Shown one piece after another: positions 16,994 to 25,031 of a stretch of 64,000 nt of DNA. The translations under genes were made by a program, and so were the position numbers. Source of the stretch: JBNIDL01 sp050108195 (lineage in GTDB: Bacteria; Pseudomonadota; Gammaproteobacteria; Enterobacterales; Enterobacteriaceae); assembly GCA_050108195.1 (NCBI GenBank), contig JBNIDL010000002.1, positions 14,758 through 78,757 of the forward strand, read 5' to 3'. The notes under the pieces are model-generated. The model was not told where the DNA came from, did no database searches, and was given only the letters and a program-made list of their open reading frames with translations. Each line of letters opens with the position of its first letter. Position 1 is the stretch's first letter.

Positions 16994-17392
16994 TTAAACA
17001 CGTCTTTTCTTTTGAGGTCTACATCCATTATGTGGTATAGGAGTAACATCACTTATATTAGTTATACGAAATCCAGATGCATTAAGAGCTCTAATAGTGG
17101 ATTCTCTACCAGGACCTGGACCTTTTACCATAATTTCTAAATTTTTTATTCCATGTTCTTTTGCTAATAAAGCACATTTTTCTGCTGCAACTTGAGCAGC
17201 AAAAGGAGTTGACTTTCTAGAGCCTTTAAATCCAGAACCACCAGCAGTAGCCCAACTTATTGTGTTACCCTTTGTGTCTGTTATAGTAATTATTGTATTA
17301 TTGAAAGAAGCATGTATGTGAGCTATTCCATCCAATATATTTATTCTTTTTTTCTTTCTTAATTTTTTATTTTTTTTATTTACTTTATTCAT
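16994..17392 (-). CDS. rpsK: 30S ribosomal protein S11
   Basis: Small-subunit platform protein lining the E site. It is 132 residues (E. coli 129). The strongly conserved core is readable: HASFNNTIITITDTKGN, GSGFKGSRKSTPFAAQVAAE, MVKGPGPGRESTIRAL and the tail TPIPHNGCRPQKKRRV. The N-terminus is Lys-rich and divergent. The start overlaps the rpsM stop as ATGA, so translation is probably coupled. Confidence 0.98.
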   Translation of the reverse strand: MNKVNKKNKKLRKKKRINILDGIAHIHASFNNTIITITDTKGNTISWATAGGSGFKGSRKSTPFAAQVAAEKCALLAKEHGIKNLEIMVKGPGPGRESTIRALNASGFRITNISDVTPIPHNGCRPQKKRRV

Positions 17393-17751
17393 TTTTTATT
17401 ACTCGTTTTTTTTAATCTTTTTCTAGTTTTAGCATTAGTTCTTGTTCTTTGACCTCTTACTGGTAATTTTTTAATATGTCTAATACCTCTATAAGAGCCT
17501 ATATCTATTAATCTTTTTATATTTAAAGAAATTTCTTTTCTTAAATTTCCCTCTGTAATAAATTTTAAAACTAAATTACGAATATTATTTATTTGTTCAG
17601 TAGATAATTCAGAAACTTTTCTGAAAACTTCTACTTTAGATATTTTGCAAATTTTCAATGATCTTTTTTTGCCAATACCATATATAGATAATAAAGCAAC
17701 AAATATTTGTTTATTTTCAGGTATATTTACACCAGCAATTCTAATAACCAT
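17389..17751 (-). CDS. rpsM: 30S ribosomal protein S13
   Basis: Head protein of the small subunit contacting the 50S subunit and P-site tRNA. It is 120 residues (E. coli 118). MVIRIAGVNIPENKQ, SIYGIGKKRSLKIC, REISLNIKRLIDIGSYRG and the basic tail LPVRGQRTRTNAKTRKR are all conserved. It is the first gene of the alpha operon proper, following rpmJ by 25 bases. Its UGA stop overlaps the rpsK start. Confidence 0.98.
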   Translation of the reverse strand: MVIRIAGVNIPENKQIFVALLSIYGIGKKRSLKICKISKVEVFRKVSELSTEQINNIRNLVLKFITEGNLRKEISLNIKRLIDIGSYRGIRHIKKLPVRGQRTRTNAKTRKRLKKTSNKK

Positions 17752-17776
17752 AACTTTCCTTTAAAATAATATAATA

Positions 17777-17893
17777 CTATCCTTGTCTTTGTTTATGTTT
17801 AGGATCATTTACACAAATTATATAAACTACCCTTTTTCTTCTGACTACTTTACACAATTTACATATTTTTTTGACTGAAGTTCTAACTTTCAT
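17777..17893 (-). CDS. rpmJ: 50S ribosomal protein L36
   Basis: A 38-residue protein. The sequence begins MKVRTSVKKICKLCKVV and ends NDPKHKQRQG, matching E. coli L36 throughout. The zinc ribbon ligands are present: two Cys in ICKLC, Cys in YIICVN and His in DPKHKQ. The start is ATG 17893 and the stop TAG 17779-17777. It sits between secY and rpsM as in the spc operon of E. coli. Confidence 0.97.
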   Translation of the reverse strand: MKVRTSVKKICKLCKVVRRKRVVYIICVNDPKHKQRQG

Positions 17894-17910
17894 AATTTAT
17901 AATAAAAAAA

Positions 17911-19221
17911 TTAATTTTTAAAATGAGTTTTTTTTAAAATAGATTCATATTTACTTGACATTATTAACGACTGTATTTGAGAAATAAAGTCCATTATTAC
18001 AACAACTACTATTAACAGTGAAGTTCCTCCAAAACTAAATTTAAAATTAGTCAAATATTTTAAAAACTCTGGAATTAAACAAATAAAAGCAACATAAAAA
18101 GAACCAATCCAAGTTAGTTTATTAACTATAGATTCTATATATTTAGAAGTATTTTCACCTGGTCTTATTCCAGATATAAAAGCTCCTGATTTTTTTAAAT
18201 TTTCTGATATTTCCCTAGAATTAAACACAAGATTTGTATAAAAAAAACAAAAAAATATTATAGATAAAATATATAACAACATATAAACTAACTTACCAGG
18301 ATGAAAATATAAAGATAATATATGAAATTTTTTTATTTTAGTTATATTACCTAACCAATAAAGTATAGTAGAAGGAAACAAGACAATACTTGAAGAAAAA
18401 ATTGCAGGTATTACTCCAGCCATGTTTATTTTTATAGGTAAATGAGTGCTTTGAGCTGCATATATTCTTCTTCCATGTTGTCTTTTAGCATAATGTACAA
18501 TAATTCTCTTCTGACCACTTTCAACGAAAACCACAAAAAATGTTATTAGATATACTAAGAATATAATAAAAATAAATTTAAATATACTTAATTTGTAATA
18601 GTTTAGATCATTAATCAAATTAATAATCGAGTTTGGAACATTAGAAAGTATTCCAGCAAAGATTATTATAGAAATACCATTGCCTATACCTTTATTAGTA
18701 ATTTGTTCTCCGACCCACATTAATATCATAGTACCGCCAACCAAACTAATAACAGTTGTAATGTAAAATTGTAAAAAAGAAGTAACAACGAATTTTCTCA
18801 AGTAAGAAATACTAATTAAAGTAGTAGCTATCCCAATAGATTGAACTATAGATAAAATTAAAGTTCCGTACTTAATACAATTGTTTATTTTCATTCTTCC
18901 ATATTCGCCTTCTTTTTTCATTTCAGATAAATAAGGATTAATAGATGTAAGTAATTGAACTATTATAGAAGAAGATATGTAAGGCATTATTCCTAAAGCA
19001 AAAACAGACGCTCTGTTTAAAGCTCCACCAGAAAAAATATTAAAAATTTCAATTATATAACCATTTTGGTTGCTCAACAAATTAGTTAAAGAAAGTAAAT
19101 TTATTCCAGGTATTGGAATAAAAGAACCTAATCTAAAAACCAATAAAGAAGCTATAACAAACCATATTCTATTTTTTATTTCTTTTAAATTATATTTATT
19201 ATTAAAAATTATTTTATTCAT
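17911..19221 (-). CDS. secY: Sec translocon subunit SecY
   Basis: Ten-helix pore of the general protein export and insertion machinery. It is 436 residues (E. coli 443). Helices and conserved turns are readable: FRLGSFIPIPGIN in the first helix region, FNIFSGGALNRASVFALGIM (plug and second helix), GIGNGISIIIFAGIL, and cytosolic loop 5, QHGRRIYAAQSTHLPIKINM, with the key RR/RIY region. The C-terminal SGAFISGIRPGENTSKYI loop is intact. It lies 11 bases after rplO and is followed by rpmJ. Confidence 0.98.
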   Translation of the reverse strand: MNKIIFNNKYNLKEIKNRIWFVIASLLVFRLGSFIPIPGINLLSLTNLLSNQNGYIIEIFNIFSGGALNRASVFALGIMPYISSSIIVQLLTSINPYLSEMKKEGEYGRMKINNCIKYGTLILSIVQSIGIATTLISISYLRKFVVTSFLQFYITTVISLVGGTMILMWVGEQITNKGIGNGISIIIFAGILSNVPNSIINLINDLNYYKLSIFKFIFIIFLVYLITFFVVFVESGQKRIIVHYAKRQHGRRIYAAQSTHLPIKINMAGVIPAIFSSSIVLFPSTILYWLGNITKIKKFHILSLYFHPGKLVYMLLYILSIIFFCFFYTNLVFNSREISENLKKSGAFISGIRPGENTSKYIESIVNKLTWIGSFYVAFICLIPEFLKYLTNFKFSFGGTSLLIVVVVIMDFISQIQSLIMSSKYESILKKTHFKN

Positions 19222-19232
19222 TTTTTAAAAAA

Positions 19233-19682
19233 TTAACTATTGTTATTATAAATAATTTTTCCTCCTAAAAATTTCAAAGCAATTTTAGCTCCTTTAGTTA
19301 TAGGTATATTTATTAAATTAATTTTCTTTAAAAGTTTACCAGATAGTATTATTTTGAAATATTTAGTTTTTTTTTTAATTATTTTAAGTTTATATAAATC
19401 AGAACGTTTAATGAATGAATTTTCATTAAATTTATTTAACTTATATATGGGTACTTCCTGAAAAAATTTTTTCTTTCTAGAAACAAATCCAAATTTAGGT
19501 AAGCGTAAATAAGTCGGTGTTTGGCCTCCTTCAAAACCTTTTTTTATACTACATCCAGACCTTGATTTTTGACCTTTATGACCTCTACCGCATGTTTTAC
19601 CGAAGCCAGAACCAGATCCTCTACCAACTCTTTTTTTATAAATTTTTTCCACTCTAAAAAAAAACAATTTATTTAAATTCAT
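19233..19682 (-). CDS. rplO: 50S ribosomal protein L15
   Basis: Large-subunit assembly protein. It is 149 residues (E. coli 144). The Gly/Arg-rich N-terminal extension is clear (KRVGRGSGSGFGKTCGRGHK, then GQKSRSG and GFEGGQTPTYLRLPKFGF). The C-terminal globular part is drifted but keeps KGAKIALKFLGGK. Its upstream neighbour is rpsE, 27 bases away, with no rpmD between them, whereas E. coli has rpsE-rpmD-rplO. Confidence 0.97.
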   Translation of the reverse strand: MNLNKLFFFRVEKIYKKRVGRGSGSGFGKTCGRGHKGQKSRSGCSIKKGFEGGQTPTYLRLPKFGFVSRKKKFFQEVPIYKLNKFNENSFIKRSDLYKLKIIKKKTKYFKIILSGKLLKKINLINIPITKGAKIALKFLGGKIIYNNNS

Positions 19683-19709
19683 TTACTTTCTCAATATAAT
19701 TTACAAAAA

Positions 19710-20207
19710 CTAAATAGAAAATATTTCTTTTATAAATTTACCCCTCTTAGAAGCTACAAACGATATAGATCTAATTTTATGTAAAGCATTCATAGTGGCA
19801 TAAACTACATTAATAGGATTACTAGAACCATAAATTTTCGCCAAAACATCGCGTATGCCTAAAACTTCAAACATAGCACGCATAGCACCTCCAGCTATAA
19901 TCCCAGTGCCTTTACAAGCTGGTTTTATAAAAACCTTAGATCCTGTATGATAACCTATAACTTCATGTTGAATTGTACTGTTTTTTGTTAAAATATTAAT
20001 AAGACTTTTTTTTGCTTTGTTTATAGACTTCTGTATAGCTACAGGAACTTCTTTAGATTTACTATAACCTATTCCTATTTTTCCATTTGTGTTTCCAACT
20101 ACTGTCAAAGCTGTAAATCCAAAAACACGACCACCTTTTACAGTTTTTGAAACTCTATTTACAGATATTAATTTTTCTAAAAAAATATCATTACTTTTTT
20201 TATTCAT
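19710..20207 (-). CDS. rpsE: 30S ribosomal protein S5
   Basis: Small-subunit accuracy protein. The start is ATG 20207 (165 residues; E. coli 167), preceded by a GGTAA Shine-Dalgarno-like sequence; an in-frame TTG four codons earlier is less likely. Conserved parts are ISVNRVSKTVKGGRVFGFTA, GNTNGKIGIGYSKSKEVP, the loop CKGTGIIAGGAMRAMFEVLG and YGSSNPINVV. The 27-base spacing to rplO leaves no room for rpmD (L30). Confidence 0.97.
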   Translation of the reverse strand: MNKKSNDIFLEKLISVNRVSKTVKGGRVFGFTALTVVGNTNGKIGIGYSKSKEVPVAIQKSINKAKKSLINILTKNSTIQHEVIGYHTGSKVFIKPACKGTGIIAGGAMRAMFEVLGIRDVLAKIYGSSNPINVVYATMNALHKIRSISFVASKRGKFIKEIFSI

Positions 20208-20224
20208 TAAAATTACCAAAAATA

Positions 20225-20575
20225 CTAAAAAATTAATCCATTTTTTCTTGCAGAATCAGCTAATTCCTTAACTATACCATGATATTTATATCCAGATCTA
20301 TCAAAAGCAACATATTTTATTCCTAGCTTTACTGCACGTTCAGACAATACTTTTCCTATAAAATTAGCAGATTTTTTGTTTTTATTTTTTATTAAACTTC
20401 TTATTTTCTTTTCATTTGTAGATGCATGAACTAAAGTTTCAGAACCATCACTTGTAGTTATCTGCAAATATATATGTTTACAACTTATGTTAACAATAAG
20501 TCTTAAAATATTTGAGCTTTTTATTTTATTTCTACATTTAAGACTTCTTCTTGTTCTACGACATTTTTTATTCAT
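20225..20575 (-). CDS. rplR: 50S ribosomal protein L18
   Basis: 5S rRNA-binding protein. It is 116 residues (E. coli 117). Visible are the basic N-terminus KKCRRTRRSLKCR, CKHIYLQITTSDGSETLVHA, VLSERAVKLGIK and the characteristic tail FDRSGYKYHG with LADSARKNGLIF. It is in the standard spc-operon position, 5 bases from the rplF stop and 17 bases before the rpsE ATG. Confidence 0.97.
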   Translation of the reverse strand: MNKKCRRTRRSLKCRNKIKSSNILRLIVNISCKHIYLQITTSDGSETLVHASTNEKKIRSLIKNKNKKSANFIGKVLSERAVKLGIKYVAFDRSGYKYHGIVKELADSARKNGLIF

Positions 20576-20580
20576 ATTAT

Positions 20581-21111
20581 TTATTTCTTTTTAGATTCTT
20601 TTATTCTAATTTTTTCACCTAAATATCTAATTCCTTTCCCTTTATAAGGCTCAACTGGTTTATAATTTCTTATATAAGCAGCAGTTTGACCAACTAACTG
20701 TTTATCTATTCCGCTTATTATTATATCATTATTACTCGGACAAGTTATTAAAATATCTTTAGGTATTTTATAATTTATTAAATGAGAAAATCCTAAACTC
20801 AATTCTAAAAAACTTAAACGCAAAACAACTTTATATCCTATTCCAATTAATTGTAAATGTTTTCTAAACCCTACACTAACACCTAAAATAAAATTGTTTA
20901 AATTAGACCTAAAAGTTCCAATAATAGATAAATGTTTTTTTTTTTTAACGTTATATTTAATGTAAATACTATTAGTGTCATAATATAACTTTACGAAACT
21001 GTTTATTTTCCTTTTTATTTTTCCTAAAGAACCAATTATTGTTATATGACCATTATCAATAAAAACTTTAACATTATCAGGAACCAAAATAGGTTTTTTA
21101 ATATATGACAT
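20581..21111 (-). CDS. rplF: 50S ribosomal protein L6
   Basis: Protein of the factor-binding region of the large subunit. It is 176 residues (E. coli 177). Both repeats of the fold are present. Readable motifs are KPILVPDNVKVFIDNG, NFILGVSVGFRKHLQLIGIG, and the C-terminal NYKPVEPYKGKGIRY with IRIKESKKK. It is in the standard order between rpsH and rplR. Confidence 0.97.
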   Translation of the reverse strand: MSYIKKPILVPDNVKVFIDNGHITIIGSLGKIKRKINSFVKLYYDTNSIYIKYNVKKKKHLSIIGTFRSNLNNFILGVSVGFRKHLQLIGIGYKVVLRLSFLELSLGFSHLINYKIPKDILITCPSNNDIIISGIDKQLVGQTAAYIRNYKPVEPYKGKGIRYLGEKIRIKESKKK

Positions 21112-21143
21112 TTATAAAAACCATTAATTTATTTATAAATTAG

Positions 21144-21539
21144 TTAAAAAACATAACATATAATTTCTCCTCCTAATCCTAATTTTTTAGCTTTTTTATC
21201 TGTCATAACTCCTTTAGAAGTAGAAATAATATATACTCCCATATTAGATCTAATTTTATTAATCATAAAAAAATTTTTATATACCCTTAAACTTGGTTTA
21301 CTAATTCTTTTTATTTCTTCAATAACAGGCAAATTTTTAAAATACCTCATTTTTACATGTAAGAAACTTTTATTATTTTTTTTAAAAATATTAATTTTTT
21401 TTAAAAATCCTTCTTCTTTTAAAATTTTTAATATTTTAAATTTAAAACTAGAATAAGACACTATAATACTTTTAATTCTAGCTTTTTGTGCATTTCTAAT
21501 ACAAGTAATCATATCAGAAACAGGGTCTTGAATATTCAT
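21144..21539 (-). CDS. rpsH: 30S ribosomal protein S8
   Basis: 16S central-domain binding protein and, in E. coli, repressor of the spc operon through an rRNA-like site near rplE. It is 131 residues (E. coli 130). Conserved parts are MNIQDPVSDMITCIRNAQ, the middle RISKPSLRVY and the signature STSKGVMTDKKAKKLGLGGE. I did not try to fold the S8 operator region. It follows rpsN by 19 bases. Confidence 0.97.
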   Translation of the reverse strand: MNIQDPVSDMITCIRNAQKARIKSIIVSYSSFKFKILKILKEEGFLKKINIFKKNNKSFLHVKMRYFKNLPVIEEIKRISKPSLRVYKNFFMINKIRSNMGVYIISTSKGVMTDKKAKKLGLGGEIICYVF

Positions 21540-21558
21540 ATTATATAATCCTTTTAAA

Positions 21559-21864
21559 TCACCAACTAGATTTTTTTATACCAGGAATTTCTCCATTAAC
21601 TGCAAGTTCTCTAAATTTTATTCTACTTAATCCAAAATTTCTTAAAAAAGCTCTTGGCCTACCAGTTTGTAAACATCTGTTTCTAACTCTAGACTTACTA
21701 GAGTCTCGTGGTAATTTTTGAAGTTTTAAAAAAGCATTCCATTTTTCTTTATCAGAATGTTTGCTACTGCTTATAATTTTTTTAAATTTAATTCTTCTTA
21801 AATAATATTTTTTAGATAAATTAATTCTCTTTTTTTCTCTCTCTAAAATAGATCTTTTAGTCAT
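21559..21864 (-). CDS. rpsN: 30S ribosomal protein S14 (zinc-independent long form)
   Basis: Small-subunit head protein. The true start is ATG 21864, giving 101 residues, the E. coli length; upstream codons in this frame belong to rplE. LQKLPRDSSKSRVRNRCLQT and GRPRAFLRNFGLSRIKFREL are characteristic, and the tail GEIPGIKKSSW is intact. It is the long form without the CxxC zinc motif. The start overlaps the rplE 3' end by eight bases. Its UGA stop is not part of an overlap. Confidence 0.97.
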   Translation of the reverse strand: MTKRSILEREKKRINLSKKYYLRRIKFKKIISSSKHSDKEKWNAFLKLQKLPRDSSKSRVRNRCLQTGRPRAFLRNFGLSRIKFRELAVNGEIPGIKKSSW

Positions 21865-22411
21865 AAATACCTTTTTCTTTTTTAAAAGGAAAATTAAAAC
21901 ATGAAAGCAAATAATATGCATATTTGTCAGAACAAGTCGAAGTAACAATATTAATATCCATTCCTCTTATTCTATCTATTTTTTCAAAATTTATTTCTGG
22001 AAAAATAATTTGTTCATTTATTCCAATATTATAATTTCCGTTTCCATCAAAAGATTTTAATAAAAATCCATTAAAATCTCTTATTCTTGGAATAACAATA
22101 CAAACCAGTTTTTCAAAAAAGTTCCACATGTTTTTTTTTCTTAAAGTAACTTTACATCCTATAGGTAAATTTTTTCTCAAATTGAAATTAGATATAGCTT
22201 TTTTTGACTTAGTAATTAATGGTTTTTGTCCGGAAATAAGAGAAATATCAGATAAAGAACAGTTAATTATTTTTTTATTATTGAAATTTTTACCTAAACC
22301 TATATTTATAATAATTTTTTTTATTTTAGGAACTTGCATAATTGATTTAAAATTAAATTTATTTTTTAAATCGAAGACTATTTTTTTTCTATATAAATTA
22401 AAAAAATTCAT
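21857..22411 (-). CDS. rplE: 50S ribosomal protein L5
   Basis: 5S rRNA-binding protein that touches P-site tRNA. It is 184 residues (E. coli 179). Readable parts are KIKKIIINIGLGKNFNN, SGQKPLITKSKKAISNFNLR, IPRIRDFNGFLLKSFDGNGN and the tail LLSCFNFPFKK. The last seven residues are an extension that overlaps the start of rpsN. It follows rplX by 3 bases. Confidence 0.97.
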   Translation of the reverse strand: MNFFNLYRKKIVFDLKNKFNFKSIMQVPKIKKIIINIGLGKNFNNKKIINCSLSDISLISGQKPLITKSKKAISNFNLRKNLPIGCKVTLRKKNMWNFFEKLVCIVIPRIRDFNGFLLKSFDGNGNYNIGINEQIIFPEINFEKIDRIRGMDINIVTSTCSDKYAYYLLSCFNFPFKKEKGIYD

Positions 22412-22414
22412 AAA

Positions 22415-22732
22415 TTAGTCACCAACCATTTTTTTATTAGATTTAAAATATCTAAATTTTTTTCCATCTTTTAAAATGAACCCTACACGATCAGCTTTTT
22501 TAGTATCTTTATTAAATAAAGCTACATTAGATATATGTATTGCAGATTCAATTAAAAATATACCTCCTTCTTCGTTTTTAGACGGAATAGGTTTTTTACA
22601 TTTTTTAACCAAATTTAAATTTTTAATTATAATCTTATTTTTTTTTAAAACTTTATACACAACCCCAGATTTTCCTTTATCTTTTCCAGAAATAATTATA
22701 ACATTATCTCCTTTCCTTATTTTAGAAGACAT
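22415..22732 (-). CDS. rplX: 50S ribosomal protein L24
   Basis: Assembly-initiating large-subunit protein. It is 105 residues (E. coli 104). The KOW motif is near the N-terminus (KGDNVIIISGKDKGKSGVV), followed by LVKKCKKPIPSKNEEGG and SAIHISNVALFN. The C-terminal KADRVGFILKDGKKFRYFK is conserved. It lies 11 bases after rplN in standard order. Confidence 0.97.
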   Translation of the reverse strand: MSSKIRKGDNVIIISGKDKGKSGVVYKVLKKNKIIIKNLNLVKKCKKPIPSKNEEGGIFLIESAIHISNVALFNKDTKKADRVGFILKDGKKFRYFKSNKKMVGD

Positions 22733-22743
22733 AAAAATTTACC

Positions 22744-23112
22744 TTATAAAACTTCATTTGCTAAAGACATAATTTTAATAAATTTTTCTACCTTTAGTTC
22801 ACGAGTAACTGGTCCAAAAATTCTTGTTCCTATAGGTAAAAATTGATCATTTAATAAAACACAAGCATTGTCATCAAATCTTATTATAGATCCATCTTTC
22901 CTTTTTAAACCATTTCTAGTTCTTATAATAACTGCAAAAAAAACCTCTCCTTTTTTGACTTTTCCTCTAGGAATTGCTTCTTTCAAAGATACTTTAATAA
23001 TGTCACCAATATTTGCATAACGTCTTTTAGACCCACCAAGAACCTTTATACATTTTGCAAGTTTACCTCCAGAATTATCAGCGACTTTTAACTTACTTTG
23101 TTCTTGTATCAT
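22744..23112 (-). CDS. rplN: 50S ribosomal protein L14
   Basis: Inter-subunit bridge protein. The start is ATG 23112, giving 122 residues (E. coli 123); an upstream in-frame ATG seven codons earlier lies near the rpsQ stop and is not needed. The sequence is very conserved: MIQEQSKLKVADNSGGKLAK, KEAIPRGKVKKGEVFFAVI and PIGTRIFGPVTRELK. It is the first gene of the spc operon; the gap after rpsQ is only 13 bases, so it is probably co-transcribed with S10. Confidence 0.97.
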   Translation of the reverse strand: MIQEQSKLKVADNSGGKLAKCIKVLGGSKRRYANIGDIIKVSLKEAIPRGKVKKGEVFFAVIIRTRNGLKRKDGSIIRFDDNACVLLNDQFLPIGTRIFGPVTRELKVEKFIKIMSLANEVL

Positions 23113-23125
23113 ATAGCCTGTTAAA

Positions 23126-23368
23126 TTAACCATTAATAACTTTAAAAATTTTCCAATTTTTAGTTTTAGATAAAGGTCTGCATTCTATTATTTTAACTTT
23201 ATCACCTATTTTAGATTTATTAAATTCATCATGTACATGTAACTTAGTTATTTTTTTTATATATTTTCTATATAATTTATGCTTCACTAATTTAACTACG
23301 TTTACTAAAACAGATTTATTCATTTTTTTATTTATTACTTTACCTAATAGTATCTTTTTTGCTGACAT
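23126..23368 (-). CDS. rpsQ: 30S ribosomal protein S17
   Basis: Primary 16S-binding protein. I choose ATG 23368 (80 residues; E. coli 84) over an in-frame TTG at 23380, which would overlap rpmC further; a TTGGTAA element precedes the ATG. Conserved parts are LLGKVINKKMNKSVLV, TKLHVHDEFNKSKIGD and IIECRPLSKTKNWKI. The start lies inside the 3' end of rpmC with a 29-base overlap. Confidence 0.96.
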   Translation of the reverse strand: MSAKKILLGKVINKKMNKSVLVNVVKLVKHKLYRKYIKKITKLHVHDEFNKSKIGDKVKIIECRPLSKTKNWKIFKVING

Positions 23369-23519
23369 TAATTTTACCAATTTTTGTTTTTATTCTTGCT
23401 ATATTTCTTCTTATTATTTTTATTAAATGTGTTTTTTTTAAATTTCCATTAAATTTATTAAATCTTAAACAAAAACTTTCATAAAATAATTTGGAAACTA
23501 AATCATCGTCTTTATTCAT
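23340..23519 (-). CDS. rpmC: 50S ribosomal protein L29
   Basis: Protein at the nascent-chain exit, next to L23. It is 59 residues (E. coli 63), read from ATG 23519 to TAA 23342-23340. The helical hairpin is recognisable from KLFYESFCLRFNKFNG and KKTHLIKIIRRNIARIKT, the latter matching the E. coli SHLLKQVRRDVARVKT. It lies between rplP and rpsQ as in the S10 operon. The last 29 bases overlap the rpsQ start, an unusually long overlap for this pair. Confidence 0.95.
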   Translation of the reverse strand: MNKDDDLVSKLFYESFCLRFNKFNGNLKKTHLIKIIRRNIARIKTKIGKINVSKKDTIR

Positions 23520-23523
23520 TCCT

Positions 23524-23928
23524 TTACCTTTTACAAATAAAAATAGTTTTTACTGGTAATTTAGATGAAGCCAATTTAAAAGCTTTTCTAGCTACATCTT
23601 CAGAAACACTCCCTATTTCATATAATATGGCACCTGGTTTAATTACAGCTACCCAATACTCTACATCACCCTTTCCTTTACCCATTCTAACTTCTAAAGG
23701 TTTTTTAGTAATAGGTTTATCAGGAAAAATACGTATCCAAATTTTACTTTGTTTTTTAACATATCTAGAAAGTACTCTACGTGCCGACTCTATCTGATTA
23801 GAAGTTAAAAACCCTCTACTAATTGCTTTTAATCCAAATTCACCAAAAAAAATACATGAATTAATAAATTTTCCTTTATTTCTACCTTTTTGAATTTTTC
23901 TAAATTTACTCTTTCTTGGATAAAGCAT
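23524..23928 (-). CDS. rplP: 50S ribosomal protein L16
   Basis: Large-subunit protein close to the A site. It is 134 residues (E. coli 136). MLYPRKSKFRKIQKGRNKG, FGEFGLKAISRGFLTSNQIE, SARRVLSRYVKK, RIFPDKPITKKPLEVRMGKG and the C-terminal APGAILYEI-like stretch (KPGAILYEIGSVSEDVARKA) are all recognisable. The Arg of the GKGKG region that YcfD hydroxylates in E. coli is retained, but the hydroxylase gene is not in the window. Confidence 0.97.
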   Translation of the reverse strand: MLYPRKSKFRKIQKGRNKGKFINSCIFFGEFGLKAISRGFLTSNQIESARRVLSRYVKKQSKIWIRIFPDKPITKKPLEVRMGKGKGDVEYWVAVIKPGAILYEIGSVSEDVARKAFKLASSKLPVKTIFICKR

Positions 23929-23982
23929 AAAAAATTATACCAATATATTTAGTTATTATCAAATGATTAATTCTTTTTATTT

Positions 23983-24678
23983 TTAAGACTTTTTAAAAAA
24001 TCTTCTAGTATTTAAAATTTCATTACCAGAAGTATTATAATATTTTATATTTCCTAATATTTCTCCTTTAAAAATCCATACTTTTATACCTATCGATCCA
24101 TAATTAGTTCTAGCAATAGCACTACTGTAATCAATATCTGCTCTAAATGTATGTAAGGGAATTCTACCTTCTCTGTACCATTCAGTTCTAGCAATTTCTG
24201 CTCCGTTTAATCTTCCACTTATAGAAATTTTTATTCCTTTCCCTCCTGATCTTAAAACACTATTCATAGCTCTTTTTATAGCTCTACGAAACATTATTCT
24301 TTTTTCTATTTGTAAAGCCACATTTTTTGAAACAAGATTGGCACTTAATTCAGGTCTTTTAATTTCAGAAATGTTTATTTTTACACTAACACCTGTTATT
24401 TTATTTACTTCCTTGGAAAGAGATTCTATTTCCTCACCTCTTTTACCTAAAATAATACCTGGTCTTGAGGAGTAAATAGTAATTAGTACGCTTTTAGCTG
24501 GTCTTTCTATAATAATATGAGATATTCCGGCATTAAATAATCTTCTTTTTAAAAATCTTCTTATTTCAAAATCATTATGTATATATTTAACAAAACTTTT
24601 TTTATCAGCATACCAAACAGAATGCCATTGTTTTGTTATACCTAATCTTGCCATATTAGGATTAACTTTTTGTCCCAT
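23983..24678 (-). CDS. rpsC: 30S ribosomal protein S3
   Basis: mRNA entry-channel protein. It is 231 residues (E. coli 233). The start MGQKVNPNMARLGITKQWHS is typical. The KH domain (ISHIIIERPAKSVLITIYS, then RPGIILGKRGEEIESL) and the C-domain (SISGRLNGAEIARTEWYREG, RIPLHTFRADIDY, GSIGIKVWIFKGEI) are intact. It lies 23 bases after rplV. The 54-base gap to rplP is wide for this cluster. Confidence 0.98.
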   Translation of the reverse strand: MGQKVNPNMARLGITKQWHSVWYADKKSFVKYIHNDFEIRRFLKRRLFNAGISHIIIERPAKSVLITIYSSRPGIILGKRGEEIESLSKEVNKITGVSVKINISEIKRPELSANLVSKNVALQIEKRIMFRRAIKRAMNSVLRSGGKGIKISISGRLNGAEIARTEWYREGRIPLHTFRADIDYSSAIARTNYGSIGIKVWIFKGEILGNIKYYNTSGNEILNTRRFFKKS

Positions 24679-24701
24679 TTATATTTAAAAAACCTCCTTT
24701 A

Positions 24702-25031
24702 TTAATTAGAAAGAACAATTGTTATATGACTAGTTTTTTTAACTATATAATTCACTCTACCCTTAGCTCTAGGTAAAATTCTTTTTATATTTTTAGCTTT
24801 ATCAACAAAAATTTTTGATACAAACAATTTTTTATAATCTAGATTAAAGTTGTTTTTAGCATTACAAATAGCAGAAATTAATAGTTTTTTAACTATAAAA
24901 GATGCTTTTCTATTACAAAATTCTAAAATTTCTAAAGCTTTTTTAACCTTTTTGTTTCTTATTAGATTAACAACCAATCTCACTTTTTGAGGTGAAGATC
25001 TAACATAAAGACACTTAGCTATTACTTTCAT
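24702..25031 (-). CDS. rplV: 50S ribosomal protein L22
   Basis: Exit-tunnel protein of the large subunit. It is 109 residues (E. coli 110). Conserved parts are AKCLYVRSSPQKVRLVVNLI, KALEILEFCNRKA, ICNAKNNFNLD and the tunnel loop RILPRAKGRVNYIVKKTSHI. The start shares one base with the rpsS stop (TAATG), indicating termination-reinitiation. Confidence 0.97.
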   Translation of the reverse strand: MKVIAKCLYVRSSPQKVRLVVNLIRNKKVKKALEILEFCNRKASFIVKKLLISAICNAKNNFNLDYKKLFVSKIFVDKAKNIKRILPRAKGRVNYIVKKTSHITIVLSN

